Positions 56,156-64,000 of a stretch of 64,000 bases of DNA are shown in pieces. The position numbers and the translations under genes are program-made. The DNA is from Psychrobacillus sp. OK028 (GTDB lineage: Bacteria; Bacillota; Bacilli; Bacillales_A; Planococcaceae). The first letter of the stretch is position 1; each line of letters opens with the position of its first letter. Location: positions 124,001 through 188,000 of the forward strand of contig NZ_FNHY01000009.1 of the NCBI RefSeq assembly GCF_900103605.1. Reading direction: 5' to 3'. The notes beneath the pieces were generated by a model. That model saw only the letters and a list, made by a program, of their open reading frames with translations, did no database searches and was not told the DNA's origin.

Positions 56156-56404
56156 TTATGAGTGACCGTGCCCATGACTACCATAATTCCCATGAGACCC
56201 TGGATAGCCATATCCCTGATTCATCGGGTAATATGGGTACGGTTGGTAATGTGGGTAATGTGGGTAATGTGGGTAATGCGGATATTGCGGGAAATATGGG
56301 TAAATCGGGTAATATGGATAATGTGGATACATAGGATAGCCTTGATGATGATGATGATGATTCGGACTTTCTTCTCGCCATTCATTTCCATATGGTAAAA
56401 CCAA
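56156..56404 (-). CDS. Tyr/Pro/His-rich repeat protein, possible spore coat protein
   Basis: 82 residues from a TTG start 9 nt behind GAGGAG. A His5 run (NHHHHHQGY) is followed by YPMYPHYPYYPIYPYFPQYP and four YPH tripeptides, then YGYPGSHGNYGSHGHGHS. Proteins of such composition are found in the Bacillus spore coat and crust; there is no signal peptide. The DNA underneath is a 9-bp repeat (GTGGGTAAT), which also creates open frames on the plus strand (56119-56334), considered shadows. Expression is not proven; low complexity makes the call less sure. Confidence 0.5.
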   Translation of the reverse strand: MVLPYGNEWREESPNHHHHHQGYPMYPHYPYYPIYPYFPQYPHYPHYPHYPHYQPYPYYPMNQGYGYPGSHGNYGSHGHGHS

Positions 56405-56502
56405 TCAACTTCACTCCTCATTCTAAAATACATTCATTTTAAAGTATGCATCTTTTTGATGAGCGTTTGGGTTAAATTGGGGTCCACTGTTTTTTTTTTC
56501 AT

Positions 56503-56546
56503 AAAAAAACCTCCGTTTGCTTTATCGCAAAATAAACGGAGGCTAC
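56503..56546 (-). terminator. Terminator behind tRNA-Arg
   Basis: GCCTCCGTTT and AAACGGAGG arms around a loop holding TTTGCGATAAAGC, with T7 on the minus strand. Confidence 0.85.
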
Positions 56547-56605
56547 GTGCTGTTTTGTATCAATATAATAACACGTAAATTATTAGTAAAAACGTTGGAA
56601 TGGTA

Positions 56606-56677
56606 TGCCCTCGGCGAGGATCGAACTCACATTACAAGCTTCGGAGGCTTGTGTGTTATCCATTACACTACAAGGGC
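56606..56677 (-). tRNA. tRNA-Arg (anticodon CCG)
   Basis: 72 nt: acceptor GCCCTTG pairs with CGAGGGC (one G-T), D stem GTGT/ACAC, anticodon stem CAAGC/GCTTG with loop CTCCGAA (anticodon CCG, codon CGG), T arm GTGAG-TTCGATC-CTCGC, discriminator A. CCA is not encoded. Transcribed alone on the minus strand with a terminator downstream. Confidence 0.95.
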
Positions 56678-56741
56678 TAGCGACTTATCTATTATACAAA
56701 TAGAAGGAGCATAATTCAAGTTAACTTTTTGAAGCTTAATA

Positions 56742-56772
56742 TTTGACCTTCCTTGACCATTATGTGTATGAT
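56742..56772 (+). promoter_or_regulatory. clpP promoter with CtsR operator
   Basis: TTTGACCTTCCTTGACC (56742-56758) is the reverse of the CtsR heptad pair GGTCAAG-GAA-GGTCAAA. A -35 TTGACC (56743-56748) and a -10 TATGAT (56767-56772) are 18 bp apart, so the operator covers the -35 box. Heat or stress would relieve CtsR repression. Confidence 0.85.
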
Positions 56773-56842
56773 AAAGTTACAACTGAGGGAACTTTTCTCA
56801 GTAACTAACTAATTTAACCCACCTTTGAAGGAGGCAATCAGG

Positions 56843-57439
56843 ATGAATTTAATTCCTACAGTTATTGAACAAACTAATCGTGGAGAACGTGCATATGACA
56901 TTTACTCTCGATTATTAAAAGACCGCATTATTATGCTTGGAAGTGGTATTGACGACAACGTAGCAAACTCAATCGTTGCTCAATTATTATTCCTAGAAGC
57001 AGAAGATCCAGATAAAGACATCTCTATTTATATTAATAGCCCTGGTGGTAGTATAACAGCAGGTATGGCAATTTACGATACAATGCAGTTCATCAAACCA
57101 GATGTACAAACAATTTGTATCGGGATGGCTGCTTCAATGGGAGCATTCTTACTTACTGCTGGAACAAAAGGTAAACGCTATGCGCTTCCTAACGCTGAAG
57201 TAATGATTCACCAACCACTTGGTGGAGCACAAGGGCAAGCAACGGAAATCGAAATTGCTGCAAAGCGCATTTTATATCTACGTGAAAAATTAAACCAAAT
57301 TATTTCTGATCGTACTGGTCAACCAATCGATGTAATTGCAAAAGACACGGATCGCGATAACTTCATGACTGCTGAACGTGCAAAAGAATACGGCTTAATC
57401 GATCACATTATCGATCGCAGCGAAATGAAAAAAGCATAA
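56843..57439 (+). CDS. clpP: ATP-dependent Clp protease proteolytic subunit
   Basis: 198 residues from the ATG at 56843 ([20 protein letters not shown]) behind AAGGAGG. The catalytic triad is present at family positions: Ser98 in GMAASMGAF, His123 in VMIHQPLGG, Asp172 in [25 protein letters not shown] is the oxyanion region. It forms a tetradecameric chamber with ClpC/ClpX. Stress control is indicated by the CtsR site at its promoter. It is monocistronic with its own terminator. Confidence 0.98.
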   Translation: MNLIPTVIEQTNRGERAYDIYSRLLKDRIIMLGSGIDDNVANSIVAQLLFLEAEDPDKDISIYINSPGGSITAGMAIYDTMQFIKPDVQTICIGMAASMGAFLLTAGTKGKRYALPNAEVMIHQPLGGAQGQATEIEIAAKRILYLREKLNQIISDRTGQPIDVIAKDTDRDNFMTAERAKEYGLIDHIIDRSEMKKA

Positions 57440-57449
57440 TAAGTCGATG

Positions 57450-57488
57450 AAAATCCCAAAGGTATTAGTCCTTTGGGATTTTTTTTTA
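57450..57488 (+). terminator. clpP terminator
   Basis: AAATCCCAAAGG and CCTTTGGGATTT arms around TATTAGT with a T-run. Confidence 0.9.
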
Positions 57489-57516
57489 CTTTTTAATTTT
57501 TTCAATTTCAATGAAT

Positions 57517-57620
57517 CTCGGGCGGATAAGCCAGTGGCTCGGGCGTTCGAATGTTTGCGCCGGGCGGATAAACAAGTTTCGCGGGCGAATGGCTATGAGG
57601 CTCGGGCGGATAACTGACTT
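57517..57620. repeat. 21-bp periodic array C
   Basis: GGGCG recurs at 57520, 57541, 57562, 57583 and 57604, exactly 21 bp apart; three units extend to GGGCGGATAA. The array is far richer in G+C than the surroundings. It lies between clpP's terminator and the convergent crh gene. Confidence 0.7.
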
Positions 57621-57704
57621 TTTAGATGCTCAGCTTTGTCTGGAGTACATGTTGAGATAAAAAAAAGCCCTTTCGTCTTAAGTGACTAATGAGGCCGTTC
57701 CTTT

Positions 57705-57962
57705 TTATGATTCACTTGAGATAAATTTCCCTAAAGCTTCTACTGCTTCCTCCGCATCAGAACCATCAGCACTTAAAACTACTGTTGTTCCTTTACTTAT
57801 CGCCAGGCTCATAATTCCCATAATGCTCTTCGCATTAACTTTTTTAGTATCTTTTTCTAAAAAAACGTCCGCAATATAACGATTTGCTTCTTGTACAAAA
57901 AGTGCAGCCTGTCTTGCTTGAAGTCCTGACGCTAATTTTACTTCCACCTGCTGTTCTGCCAT
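57705..57962 (-). CDS. crh: HPr-like catabolite repression protein Crh
   Basis: 85 residues of HPr fold. The regulatory Ser46 is present in NAKSIMGIMSL, but the active-site His15 of HPr is replaced by Gln15 in SGLQARQAAL, the mark of Crh, which cannot carry phosphate in the PTS but acts with CcpA after Ser46 phosphorylation. Gene order whiA-crh is as in Bacillus. It starts 18 bp after whiA stops. Confidence 0.93.
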   Translation of the reverse strand: MAEQQVEVKLASGLQARQAALFVQEANRYIADVFLEKDTKKVNAKSIMGIMSLAISKGTTVVLSADGSDAEEAVEALGKFISSES

Positions 57963-57980
57963 TGTCTACTCCCCATTTCT

Positions 57981-58922
57981 CTAAATTGTTTCTCCATTAC
58001 GCAGCATATCTGCTATTTCATCAATCTTTCGCAATCGGTGATTTACACCTGATTTACTCACATTGCCAGTAGAAACCATCTCACCTAGTTCTTTCAGTGT
58101 AACATCTTGGTACTCTACACGTAACCTAGCTATTTCACGAAGTTTTTCTGGTAACTGATCTAAACCGATAGAATTCTCGATAAAACGAATATTGTCCACT
58201 TGGCGAATAGCTGCACTAATTGTTTTGTTCAGATTAGCTGTTTCGCAGTTGACAAGGCGATTGACGCTGTTTCGCATATCTCGTATGATTCGAACATCTT
58301 CAAATTTCAATAATGCCCTGTGAGCTCCCGCAATACTTAAAAAATCGGAAATCTTTTCTGCTTCTTTTAAATATGCGACAAACCCTTTTTTTCGTTCAAT
58401 TGTTTTTGCATTCAGTTCATATTCATTCATCAAATCAACCAATGCATCACTATGTGTTTTATAAGAAGAATAAATTTCTAAGTGATAAGATGAGGTTTCC
58501 GGATTATTAACCGATCCTCCTGCTAAGAAGGCTCCTCTTAAATAAGCTCTTTTACAGCAACTTTTTTGAACAAGCTCCTTGGAAATGGAGTATTCAAATT
58601 GAAAGCCATCCTTTAATATTTGAAGATCTTCTAACAGGTTTTTTGCACCTTCCCGAATACGACAAATATAAATGTTGTTCTTTTTCAATCTCATTTTCTT
58701 TCGAACAAGTAATTCTACTTGATATGGATATAACGATTTTATCAATGTATATAGTCTTCTCGCAATAGCTGCATTTTCTGTTTGAACGTCTAAGCTTAAC
58801 ATTTTGTTGCTAAAAGAGAGTGACCCATTCATGCGGATAAGCGCAGAAAGCTCTGAACGTGCACAGCAAGGCTCATTTTCTTCCTGAGTCATCTCTTTTT
58901 TAGTTTCAGAAGCAAACGACAT
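57981..58922 (-). CDS. whiA: WhiA, DNA-binding protein
   Basis: 313 residues. The N-terminal part resembles LAGLIDADG endonucleases ([28 protein letters not shown]) but without nuclease activity in known members; the C-terminal part is a helix-turn-helix ([18 protein letters not shown] and [19 protein letters not shown]). In Bacillus it affects cell division and chromosome segregation. Lies between yvcK and crh. Ribosome site AAGGGGG. Confidence 0.95.
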   Translation of the reverse strand: MSFASETKKEMTQEENEPCCARSELSALIRMNGSLSFSNKMLSLDVQTENAAIARRLYTLIKSLYPYQVELLVRKKMRLKKNNIYICRIREGAKNLLEDLQILKDGFQFEYSISKELVQKSCCKRAYLRGAFLAGGSVNNPETSSYHLEIYSSYKTHSDALVDLMNEYELNAKTIERKKGFVAYLKEAEKISDFLSIAGAHRALLKFEDVRIIRDMRNSVNRLVNCETANLNKTISAAIRQVDNIRFIENSIGLDQLPEKLREIARLRVEYQDVTLKELGEMVSTGNVSKSGVNHRLRKIDEIADMLRNGETI

Positions 58923-58950
58923 ATTCCGTTTCCCCCTTTCTCCTGGACAG

Positions 58951-59922
58951 TTACATTTTTAAACTGTCTGCGTATTCTACAAGCCATTTCGCGACTTCCG
59001 TTGCATCATGACGAACTGCACCAGCGTGTACAACTGAAATGTCTTTTTTCACAATGTCTATATTTAATTTTTCTAATTCATCAATATCTATTTTAACAGG
59101 AGATGCCTGCTCTTGTTTGTATAAATATCTAACATTTTCAGGAATTTCTTCCTTACTTATCAGCACAGCATCTAGGAAGTTATCCCCCACATGTTCGATC
59201 AGTGCATGAACATGATCATATGCAGAATAATTGCCTGTTTCGCCAGCCTGTGTCATTAAATTACAAATATATACTTTCTTCGCTTTCGATTGTCTAATAG
59301 CTTTTTGTATATCTTGCACTAATAAATTCGGCAAAATACTCGTATATAAACTTCCTGGTCCAATAACGATCACATCTGCTTGACGAATAACATTAATCGT
59401 TTCTGGCAACGGTTTTACGTCTGCAGGAGTTATAAATACTTTCTCGATCTTTTTCCCGTACTTCGGAATTTTAGATTCTCCCACAATGGTTGTTTGATCT
59501 TCAAAAAGAGCATGTAAAGTTACTACTTGGTTCGCTGCTGGTAGTACTTTTCCACGAATATTAAGTACTCGGCTCATTTCCGTTATAGCATGTGCAAAAT
59601 CACCAGTTATGGATGTAAGAGCAGCTAACATCAGATTGCCTAATGAATGCCCTTCCAATTCTTTCGATTGAGAAAATCTATATTGAAACATTTCCTCAAC
59701 TAATGGCTCTACTTCCGAAAGAGCGGCAAGTACATTTCGTACATCTCCTGGAGGTGGAATGTCATATTCGTCACGCAGTCTACCGGAGCTACCTCCGTCA
59801 TCGGCGACCGTTACGATTGCAGTAATATCCAGTGGAAAATTCTTCAAACCACGAAGTAACGTAGACAGACCCGTACCTCCACCGATTATAACTATTTTTT
59901 TACGGTGTTTTGTAGGTTCCAT
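58951..59922 (-). CDS. yvcK: Gluconeogenesis factor YvcK
   Basis: 323 residues. [19 protein letters not shown] (nucleotide loop), [63 protein letters not shown] and [19 protein letters not shown] are family signatures. It binds UDP-sugars and is needed on gluconeogenic carbon sources and for cell shape. It ends 29 bp before whiA and begins 5 bp after rapZ stops. Confidence 0.96.
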   Translation of the reverse strand: MEPTKHRKKIVIIGGGTGLSTLLRGLKNFPLDITAIVTVADDGGSSGRLRDEYDIPPPGDVRNVLAALSEVEPLVEEMFQYRFSQSKELEGHSLGNLMLAALTSITGDFAHAITEMSRVLNIRGKVLPAANQVVTLHALFEDQTTIVGESKIPKYGKKIEKVFITPADVKPLPETINVIRQADVIVIGPGSLYTSILPNLLVQDIQKAIRQSKAKKVYICNLMTQAGETGNYSAYDHVHALIEHVGDNFLDAVLISKEEIPENVRYLYKQEQASPVKIDIDELEKLNIDIVKKDISVVHAGAVRHDATEVAKWLVEYADSLKM

Positions 59923-59926
59923 TCCT

Positions 59927-60811
59927 TCATTCCTTTCTAATAACTACATCCCGATGCGTAATAATCGTTTTGTCGTCCTCTTTCAATAATTTTCCAAAGT
60001 ATTCTGCTAACGTAACAGAGCGATGCTGTCCTCCGGTGCACCCAAATGCAATGACTAGTTGGGTTTTACCTTCTCTTTTATATTGAGGAATCATGAATTG
60101 GAACAAATCCGTTAGTTTTTCGATTAACGTCTTTGTGTCTACCCATTTTAATACGTAGCTGGATACCTCTTCGTTTAGTCCAGATTTCAAGCGAAGTTCT
60201 TCTATATAATACGGATTTGGCAGAAAACGTACATCAAATACTAAATCCGCGTCAATCGGAATTCCATGTTTAAATCCAAAGGACATAACGTTTATAGTAA
60301 ACACTTGACTGCTTTTGGAAGAGAACTCTTCTTGAATTTTCTCTCTTAGTTCACGAGGCTTCATCTTCGAAGTGTTGTAAATGTATTGAGCTCTCCCCTT
60401 TAAATCAGAAAGCATTTGCCTTTCTTTTTTAATACCTTCTAAAGGTAATCCAGAGTTTGCGAGCGGATGCGAACGACGCGTTTCCTTGTAGCGTCTTACT
60501 AATACTTCATCGCCAGCATCTAAAAATAATAACTTAGGTGTAACAGTTGTTGCCTCTTCTAACTGATTTACTGAATCTGCTAAGGAGTTGAACATTTCTC
60601 CTCCTCGTAAATCCATCACAACTGCTATATTTCGAGGCTGTTTATTCGAATCTATCATTAGTTTGATGAACGTACTCAGCAGCTCTGGTGGTAAATTATC
60701 AATGCAGTAATACCCAAGGTCTTCAAAACTTTGGATAGCCACAGTCTTTCCAGCACCTGACATTCCTGTAATAATTACAACTTCCGTTTCGTGCTTTTGA
60801 AGACTATCCAT
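59927..60811 (-). CDS. rapZ: RapZ/YvcJ-family nucleotide-binding protein
   Basis: 294 residues. Walker [73 protein letters not shown], and the C-terminal [18 protein letters not shown] with TGGxHRSV. In Bacillus YvcJ binds and hydrolyses GTP and affects competence; in E. coli RapZ binds small RNA. It is placed between the nudix gene (3 bp) and yvcK. Confidence 0.95.
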   Translation of the reverse strand: MDSLQKHETEVVIITGMSGAGKTVAIQSFEDLGYYCIDNLPPELLSTFIKLMIDSNKQPRNIAVVMDLRGGEMFNSLADSVNQLEEATTVTPKLLFLDAGDEVLVRRYKETRRSHPLANSGLPLEGIKKERQMLSDLKGRAQYIYNTSKMKPRELREKIQEEFSSKSSQVFTINVMSFGFKHGIPIDADLVFDVRFLPNPYYIEELRLKSGLNEEVSSYVLKWVDTKTLIEKLTDLFQFMIPQYKREGKTQLVIAFGCTGGQHRSVTLAEYFGKLLKEDDKTIITHRDVVIRKE

Positions 60812-60814
60812 TGT

Positions 60815-61285
60815 TCATTCTCCCTCCGTTGATTGCTGAATTGTTTCTGATATAAGAGAAAACTCTGGTGTATAGACAAATGTTCCATATTGCATCCCTT
60901 TTCCTTGAACTGCAAATAATAGATTTGTCCGGTCGCCTTCAGCCATTGGAAGGTGATGTAGATCCTCGACAGAATGCCACTCTAATATTCCTTCTGTTGT
61001 CTCCTCATAAGGTAAGCCTTCAATATCATTAGCAACAAACGTAAATAACATCCATTCATCCAGATGCTTTCCGTTTTCTTCAATAACCATTGTATAAATT
61101 CCTTTTAAATGGGGCTGTAAAGGAACAGCATTCGTTTCTTCTGTAAATTCTCTTATAGCAGCAATAAAAATAGATTCTCCCATTTCCATTTTACCGCCTG
61201 GTGCCACATACCAATTTCTTCTTGGTTTTTTCAATAGTAGTACTTTGTCATCTTTACATACAAGTAGGTTAGCTATTCTTTGCAC
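60815..61285 (-). CDS. Nudix hydrolase (YvcI-like)
   Basis: 156 residues with the Nudix box in GGKMEMGESIFIAAIREFTE and the following ETNAVPL (G-x5-E-x7-R-E-x-x-E-E). The N-terminus MQRIANLLVCKDDKVLLLKK is typical of MutT-like proteins. It hydrolyses a nucleoside diphosphate derivative; the substrate is unknown. It is the first gene of the nudix-rapZ-yvcK-whiA-crh run. Confidence 0.93.
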   Translation of the reverse strand: MQRIANLLVCKDDKVLLLKKPRRNWYVAPGGKMEMGESIFIAAIREFTEETNAVPLQPHLKGIYTMVIEENGKHLDEWMLFTFVANDIEGLPYEETTEGILEWHSVEDLHHLPMAEGDRTNLLFAVQGKGMQYGTFVYTPEFSLISETIQQSTEGE

Positions 61286-61342
61286 TAATCGTCACTCCAC
61301 ATCTATCATGTGTTCATAAAATATATTATACATTATTTTTCA

Positions 61343-61383
61343 TAAAAAGAGGCTGCTCCACGATTAAAATCGCGAAACAGCCT
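61343..61383 (-). terminator. trxB terminator
   Basis: AGGCTGTTTCGCGATT and AATCGTGGAGCAGCCT arms with TTTTT on the minus strand. Confidence 0.85.
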
Positions 61384-61483
61384 GTCCAAATGTTTCATAT
61401 ATAAAAAGGGGGTCAATTTATATTCTTTACTATACACTTTATTTATTTCAAGACGATTACAATCCGATTAAGAAAAAATTAAG

Positions 61484-62446
<963 letters not shown>

Positions 62447-62503
62447 CTACGTTGCTCTTATCCTCAATCTATAGGATTTTTTCTTAAGCTTCAACTTTTT
62501 TGC

Positions 62504-64000
62504 CTATGCATCAAAAAGAGGCAAAAATTGCATAAGCTCGTTAATATATTTAGTTAATGTATTAGTAGTAATACCGTATTGCTCGGCATAATACTTTTTC
62601 GTCACATTTTTAGAACGTGACGATTCAAACATATACTCCGTTGCCGCTGCTAAAGCACGGGGATTTTTGAAATCATAGCCTTTTTCAAGTGCACGTTCTA
62701 CTAATACAAACCACATTTGAAATAGAAATGCATCTTCATGCTCTAAAGGCTTATATTTATCATACAATAGGTCCGTTGCAGCAATTGCTTTTAAGAAAGC
62801 TTTTTCTGCAGGTGATTTACCATCAAAGTCATGCCCTAAAGAGTTGGCAAGGAAAAGTTTTTCCATCGTTGTTAAATCATCTACAACAATCCATTTTGGA
62901 TGTGAGATTATTTCTTGACGATGCTTAGACTTTCCTAACAAATAAAATCCATAAATACGTTCGCTCACGTGCTTATGCTCTATCTTTTCTAAAATATATT
63001 CCTTTTGAATTTTAGAAGCAGCATCATCTGATTCACTTTTTATTGGTAGCCAAGGTTCAAAACCGGCTTTTTCTGGATCTAGTTTCAATAGTGCCTTCCA
63101 AGCATTTTTAGCAACCTCTTCATGACCAGAAAAATAAGCTGAATGAGACAGCCAAAAATAAAATCCTGGATCTCCTTCAAAGCCTTTTCTCTGCAAACTT
63201 CTTAGCCACTTAAATGCCTGTTCATACTTGCCTATTAACGCAAATGTTGCACCTAACTTGTAGCGATGTTCCACAAAATAAGGGTTTATTTTAGTTAAAA
63301 TTTCTACGATTTGTTGTAGCTCATCTTCATTTTTTTCATAATAATGAATGACAGCTAAATTACATAATGCATGGATATTCCCTCTATTTTCATTGAGTAC
63401 ATCATGTAGTAACGCCTTTGCTTGCTCCTCTTCGCCGATATAAAAATAGGCGAGTGCTAAATTATTAAATGCTGCCCAAAAATCTGGATGATCCACTACG
63501 ATCGACTCTAATAATTCTACAGCCTCAGCAAACTTTCCTTGTTCCATCAAACGTCTCGATTTTTCCTGTAAAAATAACGCTTCACTAGAGGGTGAATCTG
63601 CTTGGAGTGACACGATGTCCTCCTGCTCTGTGAAATCTACAATCTCCATTGCCTCTTCTGTATATTCGCCTTGAATATCCATCTCTAAGTACATGCTAGC
63701 AAATTTATTGGCCTCGACAAAGTTACCGAGATGGGCGTTTACTTCTGCCAAAAAGAAAATAATTTCAGATTCATTTTGGTCCATTGCATAAGCACTTCTC
63801 AATAGCTCATGAGCTAGTTCAAAGTTATCTATTTCCATTTGTAATATCGCATATTGTAATAAGATCATGGGATCATTAGGACTTAGTTCAGCTGCTCTTT
63901 TTAAATATTTATGTGCTTTTTCATATTGTTCTTTTTGTAGTTCGTCTAAAGCTTTTTTATAATAGTATTCACCTGTAGGTAAAAATGAAATTATATTTTC
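62504..64000 (-). CDS. TPR-repeat protein (YvcD-like), 5' end outside window
   Basis: The frame is open to the window edge (498 codons plus stop; the N-terminus lies beyond), so internal ATGs such as 63868 are not the start. It contains several tetratricopeptide repeats: ALDELQKEQYEKAHKYLKRA, AAELSPNDPMILLQYAILQ, AVELLESIVVDHPDFWAAFN, NLALAYFYIGEEEQAKALLH. The C-terminal part (VTKKYYAEQYGITTNTLTKY) looks like a helix-turn-helix. It is the gene usually upstream of trxB in Bacillus. Function unknown. Confidence 0.85.
   Translation of the reverse strand, partial: ENIISFLPTGEYYYKKALDELQKEQYEKAHKYLKRAAELSPNDPMILLQYAILQMEIDNFELAHELLRSAYAMDQNESEIIFFLAEVNAHLGNFVEANKFASMYLEMDIQGEYTEEAMEIVDFTEQEDIVSLQADSPSSEALFLQEKSRRLMEQGKFAEAVELLESIVVDHPDFWAAFNNLALAYFYIGEEEQAKALLHDVLNENRGNIHALCNLAVIHYYEKNEDELQQIVEILTKINPYFVEHRYKLGATFALIGKYEQAFKWLRSLQRKGFEGDPGFYFWLSHSAYFSGHEEVAKNAWKALLKLDPEKAGFEPWLPIKSESDDAASKIQKEYILEKIEHKHVSERIYGFYLLGKSKHRQEIISHPKWIVVDDLTTMEKLFLANSLGHDFDGKSPAEKAFLKAIAATDLLYDKYKPLEHEDAFLFQMWFVLVERALEKGYDFKNPRALAAATEYMFESSRSKNVTKKYYAEQYGITTNTLTKYINELMQFLPLFDA

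Noticed and set aside
56119-56334. 71-residue plus-strand frame with GNVGN repeats
   Set aside because: Product of the same 9-bp DNA repeat; the minus-strand YPH frame has a ribosome site and a plausible composition.
50595-57620. 21-bp arrays considered as CRISPR
   Set aside because: Units are too short and the conserved part is only 5-10 bp; no cas genes nearby and no repeat/spacer structure.

Overview
The window looks like the chromosome of a low-GC, probably spore-forming Firmicute of the Bacillaceae/Planococcaceae type (Psychrobacillus/Lysinibacillus-like). The basis is gene order: cggR-gap-pgk-tpiA-gpmI-eno, secG-esterase-rnr-smpB-ssrA, and clpP next to crh-whiA-yvcK-rapZ-nudix-trxB are all arranged as in Bacillus. 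The species assignment is inference.

Region 1 (1-4584) is a small catabolic locus. A sigma-54-dependent activator (3010-4404) is divergent from two short-chain dehydrogenases and the start of gcvPA. Two good -24/-12 promoters (1751-1766, 2800-2815), each with a TGACAAA...TTTGTCA-type upstream site about 90-110 bp away, suggest that one activator drives both units.

Region 2 (about 4589-38729) is a 34-kb composite island in the 3' end of the tmRNA gene ssrA. Copies of the ssrA tail lie at 4589, 16990 and 38729. The left part (4.6-17.0 kb) holds a Thoeris system (thsB, thsA and an extra TIR protein), an HNH protein, a decayed SIR2 gene, a DUF6236-like gene, three decayed copies of one tyrosine recombinase family, and a retron (reverse transcriptase plus phosphoribosyltransferase-like protein with a strong hairpin between them). 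The right part (17.0-38.7 kb) is a second element bounded by a large serine recombinase. Joining its two ends recreates an attP with 14-bp inverted arms. It carries two small resolvase-fold proteins, a Ser/Thr kinase, a P4/D5-type primase-helicase, an iteron cluster (candidate origin), a tyrosine recombinase, an McrBC-like pair, a cREC protein, an Mrr-like operon, a Rad52-like annealing protein, DUF960 and a C5-methylase/endonuclease restriction system. It resembles a phage satellite or integrative element loaded with defence genes. The native ssrA terminator is stranded at 4537-4584, and the island supplies a substitute at 38604-38643.

Region 3 (38.73-50.4 kb) is the core block ssrA, smpB, rnr, esterase, secG and the glycolytic operon with CggR and its operator, all on the minus strand.

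Region 4 (50.6-64 kb) holds a glutaredoxin-like gene, an ECF sigma/anti-sigma pair, a GNAT enzyme, TPM and LemA proteins, a catalase-related protein, a Tyr/Pro/His-rich small protein, tRNA-Arg(CCG) and a decayed tRNA, clpP with a CtsR box, and crh-whiA-yvcK-rapZ-nudix-trxB-TPR. Three intergenic spaces here (50595, 54831, 57517) carry arrays with exact 21-bp periodicity that no annotated feature explains.
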